Positions 37,687 through 48,378 of a stretch of 64,000 nucleotides of DNA are shown here, piece after piece; position 1 is the first letter of the stretch, and every line of letters begins with the position of its first letter. Below the pieces are notes generated by a model that was not told the origin of the DNA, made no database searches, and saw only the letters and a list, made by a program, of their open reading frames with translations. This DNA is from Erythrocercus mccallii (taxonomy: Eukaryota; Chordata; Aves; Passeriformes; Dicruridae): assembly GCA_013397435.1 (NCBI GenBank), contig VZRG01001533.1, forward strand, positions 68,494-132,493, in the 5' to 3' direction. Made by a program: the position numbers and the translations under genes.

Positions 37687-38977
37687 AAATTAAGCACCAT
37701 GAGCTACTTAAGCAAATCTGAAATCTTTTAGCCATGCAACCTCCTGGGAAACAAAATCTCATCACCACACGAGCCCCTCAGATTCCTGGTGTCACATCTC
37801 CTTCCTCCCACTGGCTGTGTCTCCGCTGCTCCAGACACATCACTCCAGGAAAACCATGGGACACACAAAGGGAATGAGGCCAGGGGTGAGCTTGAGCTCA
37901 GCAGCCCGCTCAAACGTGTGATGCCTTTCAGCGCACAATTAACAAAAAATAATTGCAACGCTTATTCCTACACTTTTTTCTCGGAGGGATGAGGAGCAAA
38001 GCCCGATCCGTGCACTTCACACCCACAGCGCCTGTCAGCTCCGCTGCCCGTGCACTTTCACATTTTCCAGCTCTTTAATATTTATTACCTCTGCTGCTTT
38101 GTATTACTCATCAGCTATTCCTGGCCAGAGGAAATGTACTGGCGGGTTCTGGAGCGTGCACGTTCCCTGTTCTTTGAGGTGGCCACGAGTACAACAGCAC
38201 CTCTCAAACACTCACTCACTGCTGGGCCAGCGCAGCCTCCCGTGGATTTGGAGGGAGGAGACTCAGACAAGCCATGCCACCCCCTCACAGTGGCTTTCCA
38301 AAGGCCACCAGGGTGTCTTGGGCCATCAGGAGAGGAGACACAGCCTTCTTGGAAGGTGCAGGAACCCTTCCATGGGCTGATCCCTGTAGAAACATCCCTC
38401 GGGAAGTTCACCTGAGCATCCTCCCTGCTTCACTCTCCGTTGTTTTCCAAGTCTCCTGCCAGCCCTGTGAATAACCACGGGCCTGCCAGCCCCTTTGCTT
38501 GCTTACAGGATTTCTGCCAGCTGCTGGGGGCTCTGAGTAAGGGTATATATAATAAAACTCAGCAAAGTCAAGCTCTTCAGGAGCCTGTGGGCGGCAGCAC
38601 TTGCAGTTGTTCCATTTAGCAGATAACTGAGTGAAGACTGGTTCTAAACAACATTGCAAAGAGGATCCCCTTCTAGTGGTCATGTTCAGAAACCAGCCCA
38701 GGCATGGCACTACCCAGTATCACAGCATTTTTGTCTTTTCCTTGTTCTCCTACTAACTTAAAAAGAGCTTTTCTGCTTGAAGCTCAGTAAAAATGAAGCC
38801 ACCTGACCACGTCCTTGCTCCACCACCCTCCGGGTGCAGCTGAGGCTTCTCGTGCCAGCAGCCAGTTTATCCAAGTGACACAAATGAGGTCACAGGAGCT
38901 TTCTACCAGGCAGCAGCATCTGGGAGGCGAGGTATGGAATCCTGCAGCTCAGCCCAAGGGAGGGATGTTCATGCACA
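37687..38977. other. Intron 1 segment, no gene seen
   Basis: The part at about 37925-38120 is AT-rich, non-repetitive and regulatory-looking (see findings). Nothing else was recognised. Confidence 0.4.
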
Positions 38978-39040
38978 GTTAGGTGCAGAAATGGAGGCAG
39001 AGAGGTTAAGTGACTTCCCCTGGGCAAGTGGTGGTTGGTG
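38978..39040 (-). mobile_element. Possible MIR relic
   Basis: 'cagaaatggaggcagagagg' and 'ttaagtgacttcccctgggc' resemble the MIR core in reverse complement. Only about 60 bases are legible. Confidence 0.5.
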
Positions 39041-39055
39041 GGGTTTAATTTAGAA

Positions 39056-39093
39056 TGGGATGGGGTGGGATGGGATGGGATGGGGTGGGGTGG
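39056..39093. repeat. GGGAT/GGGGT pentanucleotide run
   Basis: About seven units of TGGGA or TGGGG run directly into the larger AGAAT array. Confidence 0.9.
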
Positions 39094-39190
39094 ATAGAAT
39101 AGAATAGAATAGAATAGAATAGAATAGAATAGAATAGAATAGAATAGAATAGAATAGAATAGAATAGAATAGAATAGAATAGAACAGAAT
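39094..39190. repeat. AGAAT (ATAGA) pentanucleotide microsatellite
   Basis: About 19 near-perfect five-base units, with one substitution (AGAAC) near the right end. It gives an artificial open frame on the minus strand with repeating Ile-Leu-Phe-Tyr-Ser. It abuts a CR1 3' end and probably grew from that element's tail. Confidence 0.97.
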
Positions 39191-39240
39191 GGATTTCTGT
39201 TGTAAGGGACCTGAAATGGCCATCAAGTCCAGCTTCCAGC
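39186..39240 (-). mobile_element. CR1 LINE 3' stub at the microsatellite
   Basis: 'agaatggatttctgttgtaa', 'gggacctgaaatggccatca' and 'agtccagcttccagc' correspond to the extreme CR1 3' end in reverse complement. The pentanucleotide array lies exactly where the CR1 tail repeat should be. Confidence 0.7.
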
Positions 39241-40189
39241 TGGTCCTCTTCTCCCTTTGCCTGCTGTATGGACTCCTTTTGGAAGTGCTTAATCCAAAGA
39301 AAAGAAAGCCTTTCATTTTCACACATGTCCTTTCGACCTCCTGCTGCTCCAAATGCTTCCCCAGCCCATTTGGATGCCTCTCACAGCCCAGGCAGCTGTC
39401 CTGCCCTGCGTGGAGGATGTTTGCATTAACATTGACTGTCGTAGCTGCTGGGATGAGATCTATCCCAGAAGCACCAATAAACGGCTGAAAGCATTGATCC
39501 AGACGTGACTCAGGAGCCACCACTGAATAATCTCCCTCGGCACCTTCCCCTGGCTGAGCCTGGGCAGAGTTTCTGCTCCCCTCAGCAAAGCAGGGGAGGA
39601 CTCTTCCATCGTGCATTTCTCCAGGGCCAGGCCTGCTCCAATGGCACGTGGAGGCTATTGATTTCTGTAAGGAATGGATGGATTTTCCCCCCCCCCTGCA
39701 CTCACACCTCCTCCCTCTCCCATGGAATAATTCAGCGCCTCTGTCATTTACTGCCCAAATGCCTCTCTGAAGTGCAAACACGCAGCCTTTCCCTGCTGGA
39801 ATTGTGTGCTGCCTCCAAAGCCCTGACCTTGGCTTCCACGGTTTTCTCCTCATCTCCTCTGATCTTGCCCCCAGGAGGGATGATTTAAACCAGTGCAGTG
39901 AGGCAAGGATCCCAGGCAAGGAGAATGGGAAAGTTTTCCTCTCCAGAAGGGAGATGTGTGGCCAGAGTGGTCGGGAAGGCTCAGGCTGTGTGTTGGAAGT
40001 TGCAGAACTGGTTGGGAAAGGTGGGGGAGATGCCTGTTGGGATGGACTTGGAGGAGATTTCCACTCTCCAGGGATCTGCTGTTAAACGGGAGCAGAGCAG
40101 ATGTTTTGGTTGTTGGGGAGATGAAGGAATTGCAGTTGGGGAGGTTGCAGTTTTGGGTTGAGGAAAAACTCTGGTGTCACTGGGGTCAG
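39241..40189. other. Intron 1 segment, nothing recognised
   Basis: No gene seen. The 289-codon minus-strand frame ending in this area is driven by the adjacent pentanucleotide repeat. Confidence 0.45.
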
Positions 40190-40356
40190 CTGAGAAGTTG
40201 CCCAGAGAAGTTGTGACTCCCCATTCCTGGAAGTGTTCAGGACAAGGATGGATGGAGTTTGGAGCAATCTGGGATAGTAGAAGGTGCCCCTGCCCATGGC
40301 AGGGCTTGGAACTGGATGATCTTGAAGATCCCTTCCACCCCAAATCACTCTGGCAT
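40190..40356 (+). mobile_element. CR1 LINE 3' fragment, sense
   Basis: Forward CR1: 'gttgcccagagaagttgtga', 'ccattcctggaagtgttcag', 'gggatagtagaaggtgcccc', 'cccatggcagggcttggaac' and 'gatcttgaagatcccttcca'. It ends near 'actctggcatt'. Confidence 0.93.
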
Positions 40357-41193
40357 TCACTGAGGGTCTCACCCCTAGCCCAAAACACCCATTCCCTGCT
40401 TCCCCCAGCTCCTCCCTGGATAACTCCCTCCCACCACCCACTTCTCCCCAGCCAGGTCCCTGTAGCTTACCTGAGGTGCCACAGCCCATCTCCTGCTTTT
40501 GGGACCCTTCTCTTCCTGTCACCCCACGTTCAAGTGGCCTGTCCTGCACCCTGCTGCTGGTGGCTCCTGCCCACGGCTCAGGGGACAGCTCTGCAGGGGC
40601 AGGATGTGCCAGCTCCCTGGGCACATGTTCCAAGGAGCCTGGCACTGCCTCTCAGCCTTCCTGTCCCTACAAGTCCTGTCTGGCCCTCCACAGGAGCCAG
40701 GACCTCAAATATCCCAGGATGTGGCATTTGTCACCTCCTACATTTGCAGAGATTTGGAAAGACCTGCCAACAGACCCGGCTGGAACGAGGTCCAAGAGAG
40801 AAACCTGGGATTGTAGAGCATCCATAGGGAGCTGGGATTTGACGTAACTTCTGCAAAATAGTCTGGCTCAGATTGCCCTTTGCCTCCACAGCCTCATCAG
40901 TTAAAAATTTGCAGCTGGCCCTGAGCCTGTCAGCCCAGGACACAAGTCCTTCAAATCCTAGTCCAAAACTTCAGGTATCTGAGCCCTAAAACTGCAAGTT
41001 TAGCTCCTTTAGCAGGTAAGCCATGGCAGGAAGGCACAGGAAGGCACCAGGGACTGTCCTAGGCCACCAAAAGATTCATCATTTCATCTTTCATCTTTCC
41101 CTGCCTCCAGAAGAGGCATGTTGGCCCAGACCTCAACACCCAACTAGAATCAGGGTCTATATGCTCTCTCCTGTCACTCAGGAGTGTGTCCAG
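40357..41193. other. Intron 1 segment, nothing recognised
   Basis: Several long but unrelated open frames overlap here (stop-poor GC-rich DNA). No protein family was recognised. Confidence 0.45.
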
Positions 41194-41982
41194 TTGGGTT
41201 CAGAGCCTTTTTTTAGGTTCAAACTCCTTCTTGTGTTCTTCTCCTTCTTCTCCATCCTATGGGTTCAAACTTCTCCTTCTGGATTCAAACCATTTCTTGT
41301 AGGTTAAAACCCTTTCCTGTGGGTTTAGATCCCTCCTTGTGTGTTCAAATCCTCTTTTTATTGTTTCAAACCCCTTCCTGTGGGTTCAAACCCCTTCCTG
41401 TATATTCAAATCCTTTTTTGTGGGTTCAAATCTGCTCCCTCTGTGTTCAAATCCCTTCTTGCAATTCCAAATCTGCTTCCTCTAGATTCAAATCCTTTCT
41501 TGTAGATTAAAATCCTTTCTTGTGGGTTTGAATACTTTTTTTGTGGGTTCAAAACTCTTCTTGTGTGTTCAAATCACTTCCTAGGGTTCAAATCCCTTCT
41601 TGTAGTTTCAAACTCCTTCCTGTAGGTTCAAGTATTTTCTTGTGGGTTCAAACTCTTTCTTGTGGGTTCAAATCTTTTCTGTAGGTACAAATCCCTTCCT
41701 GTGGGTTCAAACCCCTTTCTGTAAGCTCAAATCCCTTCTTGAAGGTTCAAATCACTTCATGTAGTTTCAGACCCCTTCTTGTAGGTTCAAATCCTTTCTT
41801 GTAGATTAAAACTCTTTCTTGTGTGTTCGAATCCCATTTTGTGGGTTCAAACCCCTTCTTGTAGGTTCAAATCCCTCTCTACAAGTTCGAATCCCTTTTT
41901 ATTGCTACAGATCCCTTCCCTGTGGGTTCAAACCCCTTCACATTGATTCAAACCCTTTTCTGTGAGTTCCAAGCCCTTCTTT
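41194..41982. repeat. Minisatellite, ~20-base unit resembling a Pol III B box
   Basis: About 37 degenerate tandem units with the pattern 'tgtgggttcaaatcccttct'. Units differ at several positions (ttcaaacccc, ttcaaatcc, ttcgaatccc, ttaaaactc), so it is old or not homogenised. The core 'ggttcaaatcc' and the exact 'gttcgaatccc' at two units near 41826 and 41886 match the B-box consensus GGTTCGANTCC of tRNA genes, bound by TFIIIC. No cloverleaf or A box accompanies it, so it is not a tRNA cluster. Open frames through it translate to meaningless repeats. Confidence 0.93.
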
Positions 41983-42250
41983 GCTACACGCGGAGGCAGA
42001 GCTTGACCTTGGCCATCGACCATCCCGGACAAACCCATCCAGCTCCCCGAGCCGGCCGAGGAGACAAAGCTCTCAGGTTCCCGTGTTGGGGCTGCTGGGC
42101 AGGATATCCAACACGGGAACACCTCCTGGGACACGGCAGCGTGTCAGGAAGGCTCTTGTCTGCTGCCTCCAAGGGTGGCCCGGAGAGGATTTTGCCAGGG
42201 CTCGGTTCCCTGCCGTCGGAAACGCTCCCTCGGCCGCGTGCCAGCAGGCT
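41983..42250. promoter_or_regulatory. Short CpG-dense patch next to the minisatellite
   Basis: About 20 CpG in about 260 bases, starting at the exact right end of the minisatellite. It includes 'cccgagccggccgaggagac' and 'ccctcggccgcgtgcc'. No exon recognised. It may be a regulatory patch or simply GC-rich DNA. Confidence 0.4.
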
Positions 42251-43280
42251 GGGTTTCCACCGTGGTCTCATGAGGACACTCTGCTGGAAAGAGGATGCTG
42301 CAGGCTTGAGTCATCTCCAGGCTCTGGAGGGAATTAAAGCCTCCACCTCCCACCCCCCTGCCTGCGTGTCCTGCCACTTGAGGTGACAGCCAAAAGCAGG
42401 ACACCGAGCCTGTGCATTTTAAACTAGCTTTGGGATCATTCTGCTTTCCTCATTCAGCCTTCCTCGCTGGCATGTATGGAATATTTGGTGTCATATGTTT
42501 CTCCCCTCTGATACGCCAAGCCCCTGGGGTGACCCAAGTGGTCTCAGCTTCATTGTGAAGCTCAAGCTCGTGTCACTGGAAATCTTTCTGGAGCCACGGC
42601 AGTTGACCCAAATCTCCTCAGATGGGATTTCCATTCTTCAGCTGTTGGAAAATGGGAAAGCTGATCCAAAGTCATCATCTCAGTTCCCTCTTTTATCAAC
42701 AGAGAGAAAGAGAGATTTCCAGAACGCCGCTCATCCCATCTCCAGATAAGTGTCTGCAACACCTCCCACAGATTTCCTGTCTCCTTCCCTTGACTACAGA
42801 AGGGTCCAGACGACCGACTGAGAGCTGATGGCTGATACCAGATGTCTCCCATCTCCTTGGCATCACTTCCCTATCAGATGCCTCTCACCTCCTTGCTGTC
42901 ATTTTGAGGAGTCGTTTTGAGGGATCACTTGTGCTTCCCCCATGGAAAAGATCTGGGGGACGTAGAGGCTGTGGTACTGCCATGCCAACAGGTAGGAAAG
43001 GAATTTTCCTGTAGGGAGCAAAGTTCATGCTAAAAGGGAGTGCATTCCCATCTGACAGCTGGAATGGGAGCTCCCAGAGCTGGCTGGGATTTTTTTTGTC
43101 CCCATCATCTCTTAATTTGGCCTTTTTTTTTTCCCTTGTGGAGCAAATGCAGAGCTAGGAAGGTGACACATGCCGTGGGTAGTTCTTGTCTAGAGCAGAC
43201 CTTATCCCATAGTTTTTATGTCCTTCCCTACCCAGAGGACTGGTACTGCCTTTCAATGGAATCCCTGTGGAGATCAATCC
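42251..43280. other. Intron 1 segment, nothing recognised
   Basis: No gene or repeat identified. Confidence 0.45.
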
Positions 43281-43752
43281 CATAGAATCACGGAATCATT
43301 GAGCTTGGAAAAGTTCCTAAAGACATCAAGTCCAACTGGTGACCCAGTAGGGTCAAGTCTGTCACTGCCCCATGTCCCCAAGTGCCACATGCACACATCT
43401 TCTGACTCCATCTAGGGATGGTGAATCCACCACTGCCCTGGGCAGCTGTGTCAGGGCTGGGCAGCCCTTTCAGTGCATAAATTGTTCCCAATATCCAACC
43501 TGATCCTTCCACGGCTCAAATTGAGGCCGTTTCCCCTCATCCTGTCCCTGTTCCCTGCGAGCAGAGCCCAACCCCTCCTGGCTGTCCCCTCCTGTCAGGG
43601 AGTTGTGCAAAGCCACAAGGTCCCTCCTGAGCCTCCTTTTCTCCAGGCTGAGCCCCTTTCCCAGCGCCCTCAGCCACTCTCATCAGACTTCAGTGCTCCA
43701 GAACCTTCCCAGCTCTGTTTCCATCCTTTGGAAATGCTCCAGCATCTCCTGC
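43281..43752 (-). mobile_element. CR1 LINE 3' fragment, about 470 bases
   Basis: 'catagaatcacggaatcatt', 'gagcttggaaaagttcctaa', 'ccccaagtgccacatgcaca', 'ttgaggccgtttcccctcat' and 'agggagttgtgcaaagccac' follow CR1 order in reverse complement. It is the same subgroup as 31883-32448. Confidence 0.95.
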
Positions 43753-44639
43753 TGGCTTCCCCAAGCCATCCCTGAAGAAGCTGGAGACCAGAGGCAAGAC
43801 TCAGAGGCACTTGGCACTTTTTCAGAGGATACTGAAGGTATCCATGGGCTGCTGGCTGATGGGATACAGGGCACGAAAAACACCTCAGCCCTTCTAGAGC
43901 CACATCTGAGGGTGCACTGAGCTGCCCAGAGCATCTTGAACAGTTTGGACAAGGGAATGGAGCTCCTGGGCCTCTGTCCAGAAGGGGAATCTCTATAGCA
44001 ACAGGCCGTGGAACCAGGCAGGACAACTCCACCATCTCCTCCTCTTCCTCACTCTATTCATTGCTCCATCCACGTGTTTCTCATGGGAATCTTGCCCCTG
44101 CTGCCCAAACCAGCTGGAAGAATCTCTTGCTGTGAGAGTGACAGCATAGTCTGCATGTCCCTGCAAGCCACAGCTATTGGGACCTTCTGTCCTTGCAGCC
44201 TCCAGGGCTGCTGGTCCCCCTGTCACCAGCTCAGAGATGTCACTGCTCAATGCTTAGAGAAGGGGACAGCACCCAAAGGGGGTTTGGGAGCTCCTTTGGT
44301 GGGTTTGTAGCAGCAAAGAGCAGAACATGGACAGAATAAATCTCCCTGGACAGCTTTGCTTGTTATGGAAGCAAATGGAGAAGACTGGGAAGTGTGAAGG
44401 AGCAGGACAACAGTCACAGAGTGGAGCCAAGACATTTTCCATGAATCCTTTTCTCTGGTGTTGGAGCAGTTCTATGAGTAAGTGCAACTCCTTCTGTTTT
44501 TTCCTTTAGGACATTTTATCAGGAAGCCGAGTCTAATTCATATTATTCATTCCCAACTGGCTTTTCAACTCCTGCACCCCATCAACCCCACATTAAAGTT
44601 ATTCACAAACAGATCCTGTACTCCTCAACCTTCTGATCA
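43753..44639. other. Intron 1 segment, nothing recognised
   Basis: No gene or repeat identified. Confidence 0.45.
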
Positions 44640-45020
44640 CTATTTCTGACAGTCTTTATTTTAGAAACGGGTAAAATAAACTCATCCCTGTCTGCAGTGC
44701 AGGGCTGAGAGGCCCAGACACAGAACCCAGAAGCCCTGGCTCCCAGGTATCACTGATATTTATATGATAGCAATGTTAAAAGGCTTCTGCTGAGATCAGA
44801 GTTGGATTGTGCCGAGTCCGGAGCGCACACGGAGCAAGAGACAGCTCTTGCCTTAAAGGATTTACAATCTAAACTGACAAGGACAGAACCACAGCAAAGG
44901 AAAGGATGTGTTATTAACAGCAGGGGAACGAGGCAGTGAGAGATGCAATAAATTGCCTGCAGTCACATGGGCAGCTTGTGGAGGAGCCAAAACCTGACCG
45001 TTGGTTTCCCACCGATGCTG
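44640..45020. repeat. Probable ancient amniote interspersed repeat
   Basis: A run of phrases recalls a very old repeat widespread in turtles and crocodilians: 'gagacagctcttgcctta', then 'aaggatttacaatctaaact' and 'gacaaggacag', followed by 'aattgcctgcagtcacatgg' and 'gaggagccaaaacctgacc'. The order matches that element (the 'agcttacaatctaa' block, then the 'gacttgcccaaggtcaca' block). I do not know its library name with certainty. Confidence 0.5.
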
Positions 45021-45336
45021 CCTTGTCTCAGCCATCAGGGAAGGAGCACACTGGGAATCTGGGTGAGCTGGGAATTTCGCTGATGGGTCAGGTGAGGCCA
45101 GGAACCCTGCCAAAAACACAGCCCCTCACAAAGGCATTGCATTCTTGTCCCTGCCCCAGCTTTATTTATGTATGGCTGGGAGGGAGGAGAAAAGCCCCTC
45201 CTGACATCACCACCCCCAGGGTCATCATCATCGTCCCAACTGCTTTTGTTCCCTCAGACAGGTCCCCTCCAAATCCTGTCAGAGGGCTCAGGGCTGAGGC
45301 TGATAAACCACTCCAGGTACTTTTACAGACTGGCAG

Positions 45337-45567
45337 GAATCACAGAATCATGGAATCATTAAGGTTGGAAAAGACCTTTAGGGTGTCAAGTCTAACTGTT
45401 AGCCCAGCCCCACCACCACACTCACCACTAAACCAATTCCTCAAGTGCCACATACACACAATTTTTGAACACTTCCAAGGATGATGACTCCACCACTTCC
45501 CTGGGGAGCCTGTTCCAATGCTTTACAACCCTTTCTCTCAAGAAGTTTTTCTTAATATCTGATTTAG
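45337..45567 (-). mobile_element. CR1 LINE 3' fragment
   Basis: 'cacagaatcatggaatcatt', 'aaggttggaaaagaccttta', 'caattcctcaagtgccacat', 'tttgaacacttccaaggatg' and 'aagtttttcttaatatctga'. A recognisable CR1 of the 'accatgtccccaagtgcc' subgroup. Confidence 0.96.
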
Positions 45568-45864
45568 GAAGGGGAAAATGAAATCACTTTTCCTTAGAGG
45601 AAACTTGCCTGAAAGAGTGGGCTTCAGGGGACACCTGTGGGAAAGAGTGACCCACAACAAGTTTGCTCTGTTGGACATAAAACTGGGCTGAGACTTGTTG
45701 GTAATTTCTGAGTCTTCTCAGGGCATCTCAAAGCACAATGAGATTGTCCCACCTGTCTGTACACACCTGCCCTGCCACATTCCATGCCCACATACCTGAG
45801 AGAAAGCACATGAGGAAAAATAAATTACCTCTGTCCATTTATACAGAGGCTCCTACTACATTTG

Positions 45865-46114
45865 TCATGGCCCCAGGCAGTGCCAGGGGAGGTTCAGGTT
45901 GAACATCAGGAGAAATTTCCTCATGGGAAGGGTGGTCAGACGTTGGCACTGCCCAGGGAGCTGCTGGAGTCCCCATCCCTGGGAGTGTCCAAGGAATGAC
46001 TGGATGTGGCACTCAATGATCTGGGCTGGATGACAAGATGGGGATTGGTCACAGGTTGGACTCGATGGTCTTGGAGGTCTTTTCCAACCTGAGTGATCCT
46101 GTGATTCCATGATT
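45865..46114 (+). mobile_element. CR1 LINE 3' fragment, sense
   Basis: Forward CR1: 'ggttcaggttgaacatcagg', 'agaaatttcctcatgggaag', 'ctgctggagtccccatccct', 'ggactcgatggtcttggagg' and 'tcttttccaacctgagtgat', ending in 'cctgtgattccatgatt'. It faces the minus-strand copy at 45337-45567. Confidence 0.96.
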
Positions 46115-46330
46115 TTTGAGATTTTGTTCTGACCTCATTTCCTGTACCATTACCTAGCCTACCAAAGCTCCTTAACTCTCAGGGTGGATTTTAACCATAG
46201 CAGTGACTCAAGGGAGACTTCTACCATTCAGAGGAACCCCCAAATCTGAAAGTTTAGGATTAGGTATGGCAGGGTTTGATTTCTATTGAGGACAATCGGT
46301 AAATTTAGGTTCTTGACTCACCACATCCAG

Positions 46331-46438
46331 GTGGTCCCCCCTGAGCCTCCTTTTCTCCAGGCTGAGCCCCTTTTCCAGCTCCCTCAGCTGCTCCTGGTGC
46401 TCCAGCCCCTTCCCCAGCTCTGTTCCCTTCCCTGGACA
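46331..46438 (-). mobile_element. Internal CR1 fragment
   Basis: 'cctgagcctccttttctcca', 'ggctgagccccttttccagc' and 'ctgttcccttccctggacat' match the middle of the copy at 31883-32448. The usual 3' end is missing on its left side, so this fragment has lost its tail by deletion. Confidence 0.9.
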
Positions 46439-48240
46439 TGTCATGACACTGGCTTCTGTTCTGAAGCCATATCCACCAGATTCCTCAGACAAACACAGCC
46501 GTGATTTAGGAAATCAGGGTAAATTGCCCACAGTTTTGCACAGCAAACCCCATATTTCTGAGATCACCCTGCTTCCATTTGGCCATAGATCCATCTTTTT
46601 GTGTAAATGCCTCCCTTTCTCCCTTTCCCTAGAATCCAAGCTGGATCAGGAATGGTTTTGGTATCAATGAATACTTTATTGCTGTAACATCTGCGTGTGA
46701 ACCCTTGGAAGCAGCCACAGCAACGGGGAATTCAAATGATCTGTCTGATGCCATCCTTCTCCTCGCAGGAGCAAACATTCCCATGAATTATTCGTGTCAA
46801 GTCCTGGAGTCCCTGTGTGCTCCTGAGTGCAAACAGGCCCTTTCCTTACACGATATTTATGGAGCAGAGGCACCAGGTGAGGAATGAGCAGTTTTAGGGC
46901 TCGTGTCCTTTACTAGACCAGGAAAAGGAATTGTTTGCAGCATCCAGCTTTGTTCCAGTCTCGGGGACCTCATATAAAGTAATTAACTGAGAATTTCAGG
47001 GTCAGTGCCTGACCCTGAGGCTAGTGGGCAGAATCTGGCCACATCCATGCTCTGGAATACTCCAAGCCTTCAAATCTGGATGGGCACATCCAGAGCCTAC
47101 GAATGGGCTGAGCAGGGTGGATGTGGCCAACAGGACAGCTCCTCCAGAGCTCTGCTCTCCTCAGACAGGAGGGACAGGATGTAATAACACCTTGTGTCAA
47201 TTTATAGTAAACATTTCATGTTGTCAGTGTTCCATGAGAAAGCATTTCCGACACCGTGAGCTTCAGGCAGTCTGAGAGAGCTGCTGCCTCTACAAAGCCT
47301 TAATCCTGCACAGGATCCTGTCCCAGGACACTGAGAGCCTGCACATCCCTGGACAGTGCCTGGAGAAGGGTAAAGCCTTCAGGATGTGACCCCACAACTC
47401 ATTACTGAGGCTTTGAGAGGTCCTCAGGTCTAGTTTTCATCACAGCTAGGCTGATTGTTTTGCGTTTTGCTGCTGATCCATCCCAGCACAAAAAACACTG
47501 CCTTGGCTGGAGCAGATTTTTGTGTTTGGGCTTTGCAATCTGCCCCCCTCCCTCTCCCCAGGCCTCCCTTGGTGAAAGTTAATTTAGGACAGCAGCCTTT
47601 GAATGAAAAATGTTGTTTTTTGGGAAGCACCAACTGAGGGCAGCTGTCCATGCGGGAAGGGGTGATCCTTGCTTTTAGGAATATCAAGGACAAGTCCCCA
47701 GGAGACAAAGTCATGCCTGAAATTCCTACTATTACTCTGATCCAAGTCAGGGAGCTTCTTGGTGATTGCCATGGCACCATCCCCACCAGAATCATTTCAA
47801 GAAAAAACAATAAATAACCAACAGTAACACGGCTTTTCTTCATGGATCAGGTTGTTCTCAACCAAGAAAACATTCCCTAATAACAGGATTCCACCATGAT
47901 GGTGTCACCAAAGCCTGGCAACGCCACTTGAGAGCCCCTGATCTTAAATAAGGTATTTTCCTTCCCAGCAGTGAAAACTGCAGCGCCTTCACCCACTCCT
48001 CTGAATAATGGGAGTGTTTCTGCAAGCTTGCCATGGTAATTTAAAATCAATTTTACTTTGGTTTCCCATTATAACTTTTGCTATAGGAAATTAACACTTT
48101 AGTAAATCACCTATCGCCTGCAAAAACAACAGAGTGCAATAAATGGTAGCGTCTGTGAGGTTTGGTTGGTTTGCAATGAAAAGAAAATCCCAGGGGATAT
48201 AATAATATAATGGCGTGATAATTGAAATACGTATTTTGGT
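46439..48240. other. Intron 1 segment, no gene seen
   Basis: The part at about 48030-48230 is AT-rich and non-repetitive (see findings). No exon was recognised. Confidence 0.45.
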
Positions 48241-48378
48241 AGAATCAGAGAATAGTTTGGATTGGAAGGGGCCTTTAAAGGCCATCCAGTGCTACACCCC
48301 TGCTGTGGGCAGCGACAGCTTCAACCCAGGTTGCTCAGGGTTCTGTCCAGCTCAGCCTTGGACAGCTGCAGGATGGGA
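48241..48378 (-). mobile_element. CR1 LINE 3' fragment
   Basis: 'agaatcagagaatagtttgg', 'attggaaggggcctttaaag', 'gccatccagtgctacacccc' and 'cttggacagctgcaggatgg'. A diverged 3' end. Confidence 0.92.

Noticed and set aside
39050..39919. 289-codon minus-strand open frame
   Set aside because: Its tail is an Ile-Leu-Phe-Tyr-Ser repeat produced by the AGAAT microsatellite, and the rest has no recognisable domain.
41194..41982. CRISPR-like array or tRNA cluster
   Set aside because: There are no fixed repeats with unique spacers and no tRNA cloverleaf or A box; it is a degenerate tandem minisatellite in vertebrate DNA.
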